Source: Streptomyces alboniger (GTDB lineage Bacteria > Actinomycetota > Actinomycetes > Streptomycetales > Streptomycetaceae). From it: DNA of 64,000 nucleotides. The position numbers and the translations under genes were made by a program. The notes below the pieces were generated by a model that was given only the letters and a program-made list of their open reading frames with translations, searched no databases and had not been told where the DNA came from. Where the stretch lies: NCBI RefSeq assembly GCF_008704395.1, contig NZ_CP023695.1:2294001-2358000 (forward strand), read 5' to 3'. This document shows positions 34,565 through 43,402 of the stretch, in pieces. The number at the start of each line of letters is the position of its first letter. Within the stretch, counting starts at the first letter, position 1.

Positions 34565-34584
34565 GTCGGGCCCCGGGGCCCGAC
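34565..34584 (-). terminator. Perfect 20-bp palindrome between RNB gene and rnpB
   Basis: GTCGGGCCCCGGGGCCCGAC is a perfect inverted repeat, 28 bp after the ribonuclease stop and 20 bp before the rnpB 5' end, same strand. No T-run follows. It is probably a GC-hairpin terminator for the ribonuclease gene, though it overlaps where rnpB's -35 would fall. Confidence 0.5.
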
Positions 34585-34612
34585 GACAGTGGTGCTTGAC
34601 CAGCCCGCAGTC

Positions 34613-36055
34613 TCACGCCGACGTGAACTGAACCTTCGCCGTCCCCGGGTCCGCCCGCGTGAGGCGGACCCGCAGCCGCTCCCCCAGGGGCAGGTGCGCC
34701 GGGCCGCCCTCGATGCGGGCCACGATCGCGGGGTCGGTCAACTGCACGGTGCCGACGGTCGGTTCGCGGTCCTTCACGTCCACCACCACCGCGTCGAAGA
34801 CCTCGCCGACGCGGTCCTTGAGCAGCGCGGCCTCGACGATGTCCACGCACTCCCGCTCCACGGTGTTGGCGCGCCGGGCACCGTCCGCCATCTCCTTGGG
34901 CAGGTTGGCCAGGGCGGCGAGCACCCACTGCGGGATCCCGGCGCCGGCGCAGGCCGCGAGGCACAGCTCGGAGGCGTAGCGGTCGACGAGGCGGCGCAGG
35001 GGGGCCGTGCAGTGGGCGTAGGGGGCGGCCACGGCGGCGTGCAGGGTGAGGTCGGGGATATCGCCGCCGCTGAACGCCGTGTAGCCCGCGCCGCGCAGCA
35101 GCGTCGTGCACTCCTGGAGGAAGGCGGCGTGGTGCGACTGCCGGGGGTCGAGGGAGCGTACGAGTTGCGCGTACGGGACGTGGTGCGGCCAGTCGATGTG
35201 CAGCGCCTCGGCGGTGCGGCGCAGGCGGCCGACGGCGCCGTCGGGGGCGGTCGGCAGGGTGCGCAGGATGCCCGTACCCGAGTCGATCATGAGTTGGGCG
35301 GCGGCCATGCCGGTCAGCAGGGAGATCTGGGCGTTCCAGCCGTCGGCGGGCAGAGGGGCGCGGTAGGCGAGTTCGTACGTGCCGTCGCGCTCGACGATCT
35401 CCTGTTCGGGGACGTTGAGGGAGATGCCGCCGCGCTCGACCTCCAGCCGCTCGCGCAGCGTGCCGATCTCCCGCAGGAGCGCGGCCGACTCCTCCGCCGT
35501 GCCGTCGTCGATGGCGCGCTGCACGCTCTCGTAGTCCAGCTTCGCCCGGCTGCGTACGAGGGCGCGGTGCACGTCGGCGCGTTCGGTACGGCCGTCCTCG
35601 TCGAGGTCGAGCGTCCACAGGACGGCCGGGCAGGTCTGGCCCGGCAGCAGGCTCGCGGCGCCCTCGCTCAGGGCCGTGGGGTGCAGCGGGACCTTCTCGT
35701 CGGGGAAGTAGAGGGTGGTGACGCGGCGGTGCGCCTCGGCGTCGACCGTGCCGCCGGGCGTGACGTACGCGGCGACGTCAGCGATCGCGTACCGCACCCG
35801 GAAGCCGCCGCCCTCGCGCCGCGCCAGGTGCATGGCCTGGTCCAGGTCGACGGAGGTGGGCGGGTCGATCGTGAAGAAGGGGACGTCCGTGGCGTCGCGG
35901 TCCGGGAGCCGGGGGGAGGCGGCGGCCCGCTCCGCCTCGGCGAGCACGTCGGCCGGGAAGGCGCCGGGCACGTCGAGTGTCGTACGCAGTTCACGCAGCG
36001 CGGCCCGCAACGGAGCCTCCGCTGCGCCGGTCACATGGAGGTGGCGGCGAGGCAT
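34613..36055 (-). CDS. RNB domain ribonuclease (RNase II/R family)
   Basis: 480 residues from the ATG at 36055. The RNB catalytic domain fills most of the protein: FFTIDPPTSVDLDQAMHL carries the metal-binding Asp cluster (D-x5-DLD), followed by YAIADVAAYV, LYFPDEKVPLHP and SYSERxxD-type segment AVAAPYAHCTAPLRRLVDRYAS. N-terminal cold-shock domains and a clear C-terminal S1 domain are lacking, so it is the short actinobacterial form rather than full RNase R. Predicted 3'-5' exoribonuclease. It sits just upstream of rnpB on the same strand, though a palindrome separates them. Confidence 0.9.
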   Translation of the reverse strand: MPRRHLHVTGAAEAPLRAALRELRTTLDVPGAFPADVLAEAERAAASPRLPDRDATDVPFFTIDPPTSVDLDQAMHLARREGGGFRVRYAIADVAAYVTPGGTVDAEAHRRVTTLYFPDEKVPLHPTALSEGAASLLPGQTCPAVLWTLDLDEDGRTERADVHRALVRSRAKLDYESVQRAIDDGTAEESAALLREIGTLRERLEVERGGISLNVPEQEIVERDGTYELAYRAPLPADGWNAQISLLTGMAAAQLMIDSGTGILRTLPTAPDGAVGRLRRTAEALHIDWPHHVPYAQLVRSLDPRQSHHAAFLQECTTLLRGAGYTAFSGGDIPDLTLHAAVAAPYAHCTAPLRRLVDRYASELCLAACAGAGIPQWVLAALANLPKEMADGARRANTVERECVDIVEAALLKDRVGEVFDAVVVDVKDREPTVGTVQLTDPAIVARIEGGPAHLPLGERLRVRLTRADPGTAKVQFTSA

Positions 36056-36194
36056 GCCCCCGAGCGTAGGGCGCCGGGTACGGCTCGGCACCCTTTGGCG
36101 CCGCCCCGCCCCGTGGGCTCGGCGGCCGCTCCCGCCCCCGTAACCTTTTCACAGGGGCCGCACCCCTCCCTCGTACCGCCAAAGGAGTCCGATC

Positions 36195-36995
36195 GTGCTC
36201 GTCCTGCTGCCGCCGTCCGAAGGCAAGGCCTCGTCCGGGCGGGGTGCCCCGCTCAAGCCCGAGAGCCTGTCGCTGCCGGGGCTCGCCGAGGCGCGGCGGG
36301 CGGTGCTCGACGAGCTGGTCGAGCTGTGCGCCGCCGACGAGGAGAAGGCGCGGGACGTGCTCGGGCTGAGCGAGGGGCTGCGCGGCGAGGTCGCCAAGAA
36401 CACCGAGCTGCGCACGGCGGGCGCGCGGCCGGCCGGGGAGATCTACACGGGTGTGCTGTACGACGCCCTGGACCTGGCCTCGCTGGACGCCGCCGCCAAG
36501 CGCCGCGCCGCACGCTCGCTGCTCGTCTTCTCCGGGCTGTGGGGCGCCGTCGGCGTCAGCGACAGGATCCCCTCCTACCGCTGCTCGATGGGTGTGAAGC
36601 TGCCGGGCCTCGGCGCGCTCGGCGCGTACTGGCGTACGCCGATGACCTCCGTCATGCCGGAGGCCGCGGGCGACGGGCTCGTGCTGGACCTGCGGTCGTC
36701 GGCGTACGCGGCGGCGTGGAAGCCGAAGGGCGAGGTGGCCGAGCGGACGGCGACCGTACGGGTGCTGCACGCGCAGCTGGTCGACGGGGTCGAGAAGCGG
36801 TCCGTGGTCTCGCACTTCAACAAGGCCACGAAGGGGCGGATCGTACGGTCCCTGCTGGTGACGGGCGCTCATCCGAAGGACCCCGCCGAACTGGTCGAGG
36901 CCCTGCGGGACCTGGGCCACGCGGTGGAGGCGGAGCCTCCCACGAAGCCGGGGAAGCCGTGGGCGCTGGATGTGGTGGTGCGGGAGATCCATTGA
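36195..36995 (+). CDS. yaaA: YaaA family peroxide stress protein
   Basis: 266 residues from a GTG at 36195 with AAAGGAG 7 nt upstream. YaaA/DUF328 hallmarks: [15 protein letters not shown] at the N-terminus, [44 protein letters not shown] and [19 protein letters not shown]. coli YaaA binds DNA and limits Fenton damage under peroxide stress. Monocistronic: a strong dyad and then the KDPG aldolase gene follow. Confidence 0.92.
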   Translation: MLVLLPPSEGKASSGRGAPLKPESLSLPGLAEARRAVLDELVELCAADEEKARDVLGLSEGLRGEVAKNTELRTAGARPAGEIYTGVLYDALDLASLDAAAKRRAARSLLVFSGLWGAVGVSDRIPSYRCSMGVKLPGLGALGAYWRTPMTSVMPEAAGDGLVLDLRSSAYAAAWKPKGEVAERTATVRVLHAQLVDGVEKRSVVSHFNKATKGRIVRSLLVTGAHPKDPAELVEALRDLGHAVEAEPPTKPGKPWALDVVVREIH

Positions 36996-37016
36996 GAACC
37001 TGAGATCGCCTCGTTG

Positions 37017-37046
37017 CAGCATGCGCAACGCCCTTTGCGCATGCTG
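37017..37046. promoter_or_regulatory. 30-bp dyad CAGCATGCGCAA-N6-TTGCGCATGCTG
   Basis: Twelve-base perfect arms (37017-37028 and 37035-37046) around CGCCCT. Each arm also contains the short palindromes GCATGC and TGCGCA. It lies 21 bp after the yaaA stop and 24 bp before the aldolase ATG. No T-run follows, which favours an operator over a terminator. TTGCGCA half-sites recall Lrp/AsnC-type targets (inference). Confidence 0.6.
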
Positions 37047-37070
37047 TCGGTGCCGGGGCAGGATTCCTCC

Positions 37071-37712
37071 ATGCCCCCTGTGAGCCCCTCCGCGCCCTCC
37101 GTTCTCGATCTCGCGCCCGTGGTGCCCGTGGTCGTCGTCGATGAGCTGAAGGACGCCGTGCCCATGGCTCGGGCCCTGGTGGCCGGGGGGCTGCCCGCTA
37201 TCGAGGTGACCTTGCGGACGCCCGTCGCGCTCGATGCCATTCGGGCCATCGCCGCGGAGGTGCCGGGCGCGGTCGTCGGGGCTGGGACCGTCATCTCTCC
37301 GCGGAACGTCGCCGACTCCGTGGACGCCGGCGCCCGCTTCCTCGTCAGCCCGGGGTGGACGGACTCGCTGCTCGCGGCCATGGAGGGAGCGGGAGTGCCG
37401 TTCCTGCCCGGGGTCTCGACGGCCTCGGAGGTCGTGGCGCTGCTCGAACGCGGCGTCAGCGAGATGAAGTTCTTCCCTGCCGAGGCCGCAGGCGGCACCG
37501 CCTATCTGAAGTCCCTCGGGGGGCCGCTCCCCCAGGCCCGCTTCTGTCCCACCGGCGGGATCACCTCCGGGACCGCGTCGGCGTATCTCGCCCTGAAGAA
37601 CGTCGGCTGCGTCGGCGGGAGTTGGATGCTTCCCGCCGACGCCGTCGCCGCCAAGGACTGGGCCCGCGTGGAGTCCCTGGCGCGCGAGGCGGTGGCGCTA
37701 GCGCAGGTGTGA
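37071..37712 (+). CDS. eda: 2-dehydro-3-deoxyphosphogluconate (KDPG) aldolase
   Basis: 213 residues from the ATG at 37071; an earlier in-frame ATG at 37020 lies inside the dyad and would add 17 unlikely residues. TIM-barrel aldolase with [35 protein letters not shown] (Glu of IEVTLRT), GAGTV, FLVSPG, the Schiff-base Lys in [12 protein letters not shown], and CPTGGIT. It cleaves KDPG to pyruvate and glyceraldehyde 3-phosphate in Entner-Doudoroff metabolism. The dyad immediately upstream suggests dedicated control. The 3' end overlaps the convergent gene by 15 bp. Confidence 0.93.
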   Translation: MPPVSPSAPSVLDLAPVVPVVVVDELKDAVPMARALVAGGLPAIEVTLRTPVALDAIRAIAAEVPGAVVGAGTVISPRNVADSVDAGARFLVSPGWTDSLLAAMEGAGVPFLPGVSTASEVVALLERGVSEMKFFPAEAAGGTAYLKSLGGPLPQARFCPTGGITSGTASAYLALKNVGCVGGSWMLPADAVAAKDWARVESLAREAVALAQV

Positions 37713-39002
37713 GGTGTCGTTCAGGAGGCGCAGCGAGGCGTTGCCGTCGCGGTAGTAGGCCACCGCGGACACCGAGGCCGCCGCGAGTTCCATGCGGAAC
37801 AGGGATTCCGGCGGCGCCCCGAGCGCGAGGCGTACCAGCGTCTTGATGGGCGTGACGTGCGTGACGAGCAGGACCGTACGGCCCGCGTACGCCGCGGTCA
37901 GCCGGTCGCGCGTGGCCGCCACCCTGCGGGAGACCGCCGCGAACGACTCACCGCCCGGCGGCGCCGCATCCGGCGAGGCCAGCCAGGCGGTCAGCTCCTC
38001 GGGGTGCCGCTCGCGCACCTCGCCGAAGGTCAGCCCCTCCCAGGCCCCGAAGTCCGTTTCGCGCAGGCCCTCTTCGAGGTGGACGTCGAGTCCGAGGCGG
38101 GCGGCGACGGCGTACGCGGTCTCCTGGCAGCGCTTGAGCGGCGAGGAGACGATCGCCTGGATCGTGCCGCGCGCGGCGAAGGCGGCCGCGGCGCGCTCGG
38201 CCTGCTCGCGCCCCACCTCGGAGAGGGACGGATCGGTTCCGCCGCTCCCGGAGAACCGCTTCTCGGGCGTCAGGGCGGTCTCGCCGTGCCGCAGGAGTAC
38301 GAAGGTGGCGGGCGCCCCGAGATCGGCGGGCACGGCCCAGCCGACGGGCGGCGTCCGCGCTCCGGTACTGGCCGCGCCGCCGGCCGCACTGCTCGCCGCG
38401 CGACGGTCGGCCGTCTCACCGGCCTCGGAGGTTCCAAAGGCGCCGCCACCCGGCGCTCCGGCCAACGCCGCCCTGGCCCTCGCCGCGCCCGCCGCCGCGT
38501 CGCCGGGCGGGCCCGAGGGCTCCCGGACGGCCGCCGAGCGCGCGGCCCGCGTGTCGAGGTCCGCGGTCGACGCCGAGGGCGACCACGCCAGGCCCCGCTT
38601 GCCCGCGTCCATCGCCTCGTTCGCGAGCCGGTCCGCGTGCTTGTTCTTCTCGCGCGGGATCCACTCGTACGTGACCTGGGACGCGGGGAAGACCCGCGCC
38701 GCCTCCGCCGCGAGCGGCTTCATGTCGGGGTGCTTGATCTTCCAGCGGCCCGACATCTGCTCGACGACGAGCTTGGAGTCCATGCGGACGTGGACGGAGG
38801 CCGCCGGGTCCAGCTGGTGCGCCGCCTTCAGTCCGGCCACCAGGCCCTTGTACTCCGCGACGTTGTTCGTCGCGACGCCGATGTACTCCGCGGCCTCCAT
38901 CAGGGTCTCCCCCGTGGCCGCGTCGATGACCACCGAGCCGTAGCCCGCGGGCCCCGGGTTGCCCCGGGAACCGCCATCGGCCTCGACGATGAACTCCCGC
39001 AC
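37698..39002 (-). CDS. Bifunctional RNase H / acid phosphatase
   Basis: 434 residues from a GTG at 39002 with AGGAG 8 nt upstream. Residues 1-130 are a type I RNase H: FIVEADGGSRGNPGPAGYGSVV, AEYKGLVAGL, VHVRMDSKLVVEQMSG and EKNKHADRLANEAMD, giving the D-E-D-D metal site. A 95-residue Ala-rich linker follows, then a histidine phosphatase domain (FVLLRHGETALTPEKRFSG; LRETDFGAWEGLTFGEV; VLLVTHVTPIK). This is the architecture of mycobacterial Rv2228c, whose homologues remove RNA from hybrids and carry CobC-like phosphatase activity. Third gene of the nif3 - zinc ribbon - rnh operon. Confidence 0.93.
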   Translation of the reverse strand: MREFIVEADGGSRGNPGPAGYGSVVIDAATGETLMEAAEYIGVATNNVAEYKGLVAGLKAAHQLDPAASVHVRMDSKLVVEQMSGRWKIKHPDMKPLAAEAARVFPASQVTYEWIPREKNKHADRLANEAMDAGKRGLAWSPSASTADLDTRAARSAAVREPSGPPGDAAAGAARARAALAGAPGGGAFGTSEAGETADRRAASSAAGGAASTGARTPPVGWAVPADLGAPATFVLLRHGETALTPEKRFSGSGGTDPSLSEVGREQAERAAAAFAARGTIQAIVSSPLKRCQETAYAVAARLGLDVHLEEGLRETDFGAWEGLTFGEVRERHPEELTAWLASPDAAPPGGESFAAVSRRVAATRDRLTAAYAGRTVLLVTHVTPIKTLVRLALGAPPESLFRMELAAASVSAVAYYRDGNASLRLLNDTSHLR

Positions 39003-39013
39003 GGACAAGGCTC

Positions 39014-39757
39014 CTAGAGGCCGGACTCGGACGTGCGGACCAGGATGCGACGGCAGTTCTCGCACCGCAGGACGGTGTCCGGGGAGGCCGCCTTCACTTC
39101 GTTGACCTCGGTGATGTTGAGCTCCAGGCGGCAGCCCTCGCAGCGCCGCTGGTAGAGCTTGGCCGCGCCGACGCCGCCCTGCTGCCCGCGGAGCTTGTCG
39201 TAGAGCTTGAGGAGGTCGGCCGGGATCGAACCCGCCACGATCTCGCGCTCCTTGGTGGCCTTCGCGGCCTCTCCGTCCAGCTCCTCGAACGCGGCGTCCC
39301 TGCGGCCCGTCGCGTCGTCGATGCGCGACTGGATCGAGGAGACGCGCTCGGTCAGCTCGGCCACCCGCTCCTGCGCGGCCTCGCGGCGCTCCATGACCTC
39401 CAGGACGACGTCCTCCAGGTCGGCCTGACGCCTGGCGAGGGAGGCGATCTCCTTCTGGAGGTTCTCCAGGTCCTTGGGGGAGGTGACCGCGCCGGAGTCC
39501 AGGCGCTGCTGGTCGCGGGCCGCGCGCTGGCGGACCTGGTCGACGTCCTGCTCCGCCTTGGTCTGCTCGCGGGCGCAGTCGCTCTCCTCGGTCGTCGAGG
39601 CGACGAGCAGGTCGCGCTGCTGCGTGAGGTCCTTGGTCAGCGACTCGATCTCGGCGTGCTCCGGCAGGGAGTTCTTCTTGTGCGCGAGCTGCTGGAGGCG
39701 GGTGTCCAGGGCCTGGACATCGAGCAGGCGGATCTGGTCGGCGGGCGCGGCGTTCAG
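39014..39757 (-). CDS. C4-type zinc ribbon coiled-coil protein
   Basis: 247 residues. I place the start at a CTG (39757): AGGAG lies 7 nt before it, and translation from it gives the NAAPADQIRLLDVQALD start expected for this family, whereas no ATG, GTG or TTG fits. Residues 10-180 are a long coiled coil; residues 200-240 form a zinc ribbon with CEGC and CENC pairs. Homologous to Rv2229c; role unknown, possibly nucleic-acid binding. The CTG overlaps the nif3 stop as CTGA, implying coupled translation. Confidence 0.85.
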   Translation of the reverse strand: MNAAPADQIRLLDVQALDTRLQQLAHKKNSLPEHAEIESLTKDLTQQRDLLVASTTEESDCAREQTKAEQDVDQVRQRAARDQQRLDSGAVTSPKDLENLQKEIASLARRQADLEDVVLEVMERREAAQERVAELTERVSSIQSRIDDATGRRDAAFEELDGEAAKATKEREIVAGSIPADLLKLYDKLRGQQGGVGAAKLYQRRCEGCRLELNITEVNEVKAASPDTVLRCENCRRILVRTSESGL

Positions 39758-40605
39758 TTGGGGGCTCCTGTTGAGTCGGTGGTCGAGGCCGCGTGGGCGG
39801 TCCAGGGGTCGGTGACCGTGCGCGAGACGTGGACGCGAAGGCCCCATCCGCTGCGGTCGGAGATCTCGTCGAGCTGGGCTGCGGCCAGCTCGCACCACGG
39901 CCACTCGGTGGCCCAGTGGGCGGCGTCGAGCAGCGCCAGCGGTGTGCGTTCGCGGGCCTCGGACGCCGGGTGGTGGCGCAGGTCCGCGGTGAGGAAGGCG
40001 TCCACGCCCGCGGCGCGTACGTCGTCGAAGAGGCTGTCGCCCGAGCCGCCGCTCACCGCGACGGTGCGGATGAGCGCGTCCGGGTCGCCCGCAACGCGGA
40101 TGCCCTGCGCGGTGGCGGGCAGCCGCTTCGCCGCGCGCTCGGCCAGCTCGGCGAGGGTCAGGGGGTGTTCCAGCTCGCAGATCCTGCCGAGGCCGCGACG
40201 GCCCCGCGGGTCGGCGGGGTCCGGCACGAGGGGGCGTACGACACGGAGGTCGAGGGCGCCCGCGAGCGCGTCGGAGACGCCCGGGTCGGCGCGGTCGGCG
40301 TTGGTGTGCGCGACGTGCAGCGCGATGTCGTTCTTGATCAGGTCGTGGACGACCCGGCCCTTGAAGGTGGACGCCGCGACCGTCGTCGTACCGCGCAGGT
40401 AGAGCGGGTGGTGGGTGACCAGGAGCTGGGCGCCGATGCGCACCGCCTCGTCGGCGATCTCCTGGACCGGGTCGACGGCGATGAGGACCCGGGACACCTC
40501 CGCGTCGGGGTCTCCGCAGACCGTGCCGACCGCGTCCCAGCTCTCGGCCAGACCGGCGGGCCACAGGGCGTCGAGGGCGGCGATGACTTCAGACAGACGG
40601 GGCAC
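39754..40605 (-). CDS. Nif3-like dinuclear metal centre protein
   Basis: 283 residues from a GTG at 40605. Family markers: AESWDAVGTVCGDP, VLIAVDP, LLVTHHPLYLRG (metal-binding HH), ALHVAHTNADRA (H-x-N-x-D), AVSGGSGDSLFDDV, FLTADLRHHPASEA and LLDAAHWATEW. NIF3 proteins form hexamers with two metals; GTP cyclohydrolase-like activity has been proposed but the physiological role is unsettled. First gene of the conserved operon with the zinc ribbon and RNase H/phosphatase genes. Confidence 0.93.
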   Translation of the reverse strand: MPRLSEVIAALDALWPAGLAESWDAVGTVCGDPDAEVSRVLIAVDPVQEIADEAVRIGAQLLVTHHPLYLRGTTTVAASTFKGRVVHDLIKNDIALHVAHTNADRADPGVSDALAGALDLRVVRPLVPDPADPRGRRGLGRICELEHPLTLAELAERAAKRLPATAQGIRVAGDPDALIRTVAVSGGSGDSLFDDVRAAGVDAFLTADLRHHPASEARERTPLALLDAAHWATEWPWCELAAAQLDEISDRSGWGLRVHVSRTVTDPWTAHAASTTDSTGAPN

Positions 40606-40716
40606 GGGGAAAGGCTACCTTCCCGCTGCGCTCGGCTCGGCGTGCGTTACTTGCCGTTGCCGGGCGGCTACGGAACGTCCCCTAGCGTCTGCTTCCGCGG
40701 CTCTCCTGTGGTTGCT

Positions 40717-40737
40717 CGCGCAGTTCCCCGCGCCCCT
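40717..40737. repeat. Dispersed intergenic repeat, copy 1
   Basis: 21 bp, CGCGCAGTTCCCCGCGCCCC plus T, within the gap upstream of nif3. The reverse complement recurs exactly at 58155-58175. A short hairpin (GCGCCCCTTACGGGGCGC) overlaps its right side. It resembles a repeat abundant between genes in Streptomyces genomes. The rest of this gap (40606-40777) has no gene. Confidence 0.65.
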
Positions 40738-40777
40738 TACGGGGCGCTCCTGCGGGGCGGCTCTTACGGCGCGGCTC

Positions 40778-41890
40778 TTACGGGGCGAGGTGGATCTTGA
40801 GGTCGGTCAGGACCTTGTTCGCCGCCGTCACGCCGAGACCCAGGTACCAGGTCTCGTCCGGCACGTCCTTCGCGTGCCCCTTCTTCACCGCGCCGAGCTT
40901 CTTCCACAGGGGGTTCTTCTCGGCCTCGGAGCGGCCGGTCTTCTCCGCGTCGCCGTAGACGCCGGTGAAGATCCAGTCGGCGTCGGCCTGGTCGATCTTC
41001 TCGGGGCTGATCTCGGTGGCGAGGTCGTTGACCTGCTGGTTCTTCGGGCGCGGGAGGCCCGCGTCGTCGAGGATCGTGCCGATGAAGGAGGCCCTGGCGT
41101 ACAGGCGGATGCGGTCCGGCATGTAGCGGAGCATCGTGATGGTCGGCTTCTTGCCGCCGTCGCCCGCGGCGATCTCCTCGCCCAGCGCCTTCGCCCTCTT
41201 CTCGTACGCGGCGAGCTTCTTCTTGGCCGTGGCGGTCCTGTCGAGCGCGGCCGCGTTGAGGAGGTAGTTCTCCTTCCACGTGAAGCCGGGGCGGATGGAG
41301 AAGACCGTCGGGGCGATCTTGGAGAGCTGCGGGTAGAGCTTGGCGGCGCGCAGCTCGCTGCCGAGGATCAGGTCCGGCTCGAGGTTCGCGATGGCTTCCA
41401 GGTTGAGGGAGTTGATCGTGCCGACGTTCTTGGGGGTGCCGGCCTCCTTCTTCAGGTAGCCGGGGATGCCGTCGTCGCCCTCGGTGGGGGCGTAGCCGAC
41501 GGGCTTCACGCCGAGGGAGACGACGTTGTCGAGTTCGCCGACGTCCAGGACGACGACCCGCTGGGGCCGCTTCTTCAGCTCGGTCTTGCCGCGGGCGTGC
41601 GTGAGGGTGCGGGGGAACTCGCCCTGCTTCGCCGGCGTGCCCATCCTCGCCGTCTGCTCGGCGGCCTTGGCGAAGTCGTCGCCGCCCTGGGCCACGGCCT
41701 TGCTGTCGCTGCCGTTGTCGGACTTCGCCGAGCCGTCGTCGCCCGACCCGCAGGCCGCGAGAGTGAGCGCGGCGGTCACGGCGAGGGCTGCCGCGGCGGT
41801 CCGGGCGGATCGAGGGGACCGCCGGGCGGATCGAGGGGACAGCTGGGCGGATCGAGGGGACAGCTGGGCGGATCGAGGGAGCAGGGGCAT
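40778..41890 (-). CDS. Iron-siderophore ABC transporter substrate-binding lipoprotein
   Basis: 370 residues. Lipoprotein signal: an unusual basic N-region of repeated SPRSAQL, a hydrophobic core TAAAALAVTAALTL and lipobox LAAC. The mature part is a FepB/FecB-type binding protein: RVVVLDVGELDNVVSLGVKPVGYAP, GTINSLNLEAIANLEPDLILGS, KLSKIAPTV, and a C-terminal DADWIFTGVYGDAEK. It would capture ferric siderophores at the membrane for an ABC importer not in this window. An iron box lies 43 bp upstream. Confidence 0.92.
   Translation of the reverse strand: MPLLPRSAQLSPRSAQLSPRSARRSPRSARTAAAALAVTAALTLAACGSGDDGSAKSDNGSDSKAVAQGGDDFAKAAEQTARMGTPAKQGEFPRTLTHARGKTELKKRPQRVVVLDVGELDNVVSLGVKPVGYAPTEGDDGIPGYLKKEAGTPKNVGTINSLNLEAIANLEPDLILGSELRAAKLYPQLSKIAPTVFSIRPGFTWKENYLLNAAALDRTATAKKKLAAYEKRAKALGEEIAAGDGGKKPTITMLRYMPDRIRLYARASFIGTILDDAGLPRPKNQQVNDLATEISPEKIDQADADWIFTGVYGDAEKTGRSEAEKNPLWKKLGAVKKGHAKDVPDETWYLGLGVTAANKVLTDLKIHLAP
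41803..41886. repeat. Four 21-bp tandem repeats in the lipoprotein signal region
   Basis: Units start at 41803, 41824, 41845 and 41866, core GGGCGGATCGAGGGGAC. Two middle units are identical. Each adds seven residues (SPRSAQL type) to the signal peptide N-region, so copy number changes keep the frame. Confidence 0.8.
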
Positions 41891-41932
41891 CGGGACTCCA
41901 AGAGGGTGCGCGCCGCTCGGATCCAGCCGAGC

Positions 41933-41951
41933 TTAGGTTCGCCTAACTTTA
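41933..41951. promoter_or_regulatory. DmdR/IdeR-type iron box
   Basis: TTAGGTTCGCCTAACTTTA closely matches the actinobacterial iron box TTAGGTTAGGCTAACCTAA. It lies 43 bp before the siderophore-binding lipoprotein and 145 bp before the divergent WD40-like gene. Iron-dependent repression of the lipoprotein is expected. Confidence 0.85.
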
Positions 41952-42095
41952 AGCAGGGCCTCCTCGCCCAGCACACCCGGCCCCGCACCCTCAGGCGAAC
42001 CAGGACATCTCCACCCTTCTGTGTGAAGTGGACAGCCACACATCCCCCGCCAGCGCGTACGAAAACTAGCTTCGGGGCCGGAGGTGACACCGACG

Positions 42096-43154
42096 ATGAC
42101 AGCGGCAACGATCACGGTGGACGGTTCCTACGCGGCCCGGCTCGCACGGCGGGGCGAGTCCTGGTTTCCCGAGCGCTGGACGCTGGACTCCCCCGAGCCC
42201 TACGTGGTGCCGCTCGCCGGCCACCAGCCGGAGGAGCCCGGCACCGAAGTGCTGCCGATGACCGATGGGCGCGTCCTCATCCACCGCCTGGTGGACGGAC
42301 GGCACACCTTCGCGCTGCTCTACCCCACAGGCCCGGACACCGGTGAGATCCCGCTGGGCGCAGTGGAGTGCGAGGGCGAGCTGAGCCTGCTGCCGCCGGC
42401 GCCGGACGGGACCCGCGCCTACGCCCTCGCGGTCGGCGCCCGCTCGACGGACGTATGGCTGGTGGCGGGCGGTTCCTTCGGGCCCGAGCACCTCGCCGAG
42501 GTGCCGGGGCGCTGCTCGGGCGGGGTCTGGCTGGACCGCACGGGCCGGTTGCTGGCGCTCGACCGGGAGTCCGACGGCTGCGTCAAGACGGTGGCGGTCG
42601 ACCTGGAACGCGACGGCGAGGTCTCGCCGCTGCTCCAGATCACGGAGGAGAGCGACGACCGGCTGCTGCTCGCCGACACGGACAGCGGCCTGCTCCTCAT
42701 CCGCTCGAACGCGCCGGGCCACGACCGGCTCGGCTGGGGCGTGCTCGGCGGCACCCGGCCCGTCCGCTTCCCCGAGTCGCTGCGACTCGCGGACTGCGCT
42801 GTCACGCCGTTCGCGATCCAGCCGGGGCAGACGCTGCTCCCGGAGGGCTGCGCGGTGGCGCTGCGGATCGACGGCGCGGCGGGCACCTGGCTCGGCGTCT
42901 GGCGGCCCGCCGAGCGCCGCATGCGTCAACTTCGCGCACCCGAGGGCTGGTTGGCCGGTTCCGGCCGCTGGACAAAGGACGGCGTACTGCAACTCCCGTA
43001 CGTGACGGGCACGATGCCCTGCGGTGTCGCGCGGGTGCCGGCGCCCGCGCAGGGGCCGGTGGAGCCGCCGCGCATCAAGCAGCCGCCGCCCTCTGTGGCC
43101 CGCCCCGTGCCGTTGCAGCAGGCACCCCTCACCGGGCGGGTGGCGGCCGGTTAG
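42096..43154 (+). CDS. Hypothetical protein with WD40/TolB-like beta segments
   Basis: 352 residues from the ATG at 42096 with GGAGG 11 nt upstream; a GTG at 42084 overlaps that site. No signal peptide or membrane segment. Repeated beta-strand pairs with Trp/Asp turns (AYALAVGARSTDVWLVAGG; GGVWLDRTGRLLALDRESDG; GVLQLPYVTGTMP) suggest a beta-propeller. The family is conserved in Streptomyces as far as I recall, with no function known to me. It is divergent from the iron-box lipoprotein gene, so iron control is possible but the box is far from this start. Confidence 0.7.
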   Translation: MTAATITVDGSYAARLARRGESWFPERWTLDSPEPYVVPLAGHQPEEPGTEVLPMTDGRVLIHRLVDGRHTFALLYPTGPDTGEIPLGAVECEGELSLLPPAPDGTRAYALAVGARSTDVWLVAGGSFGPEHLAEVPGRCSGGVWLDRTGRLLALDRESDGCVKTVAVDLERDGEVSPLLQITEESDDRLLLADTDSGLLLIRSNAPGHDRLGWGVLGGTRPVRFPESLRLADCAVTPFAIQPGQTLLPEGCAVALRIDGAAGTWLGVWRPAERRMRQLRAPEGWLAGSGRWTKDGVLQLPYVTGTMPCGVARVPAPAQGPVEPPRIKQPPPSVARPVPLQQAPLTGRVAAG

Positions 43155-43188
43155 ACTCGCCCGGCTGTACGAAGGATCTTCTTACGGG

Positions 43189-43371
43189 GTGAGTAAAGAG
43201 ATGTCGACCGAGACCAGTACGGAGACGCGGTGGGACACCGAGCCGCGCCAAGCGGCGGCCGCGAACGCGACCGCGCGGACCGGTGCCGGTAGGCACCGGG
43301 GCCCGGTGGCCGAGCACGACGAGGCCACGACTCCGCGGGGGCGCCACCGCAAGCACACGTCGGACGCCTGA
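43189..43371 (+). CDS. Small hydrophilic hypothetical protein
   Basis: 60 residues from a GTG at 43189 (GAAGGA at 43171-43176); the ATG at 43201 has no spaced ribosome site. Composition is Thr/Glu/Arg/His-rich with two RGRHR or AGRHRG blocks (ARTGAGRHRGPVAEHDEATTPRGRHRKHTSDA). No fold or function recognised. It follows the WD40-like gene and is closed by a strong terminator, so the two may be co-transcribed. Confidence 0.55.
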   Translation: MSKEMSTETSTETRWDTEPRQAAAANATARTGAGRHRGPVAEHDEATTPRGRHRKHTSDA

Positions 43372-43402
43372 CACGGGCTCGACGGGCACAGCGCCTGAAG
43401 AG

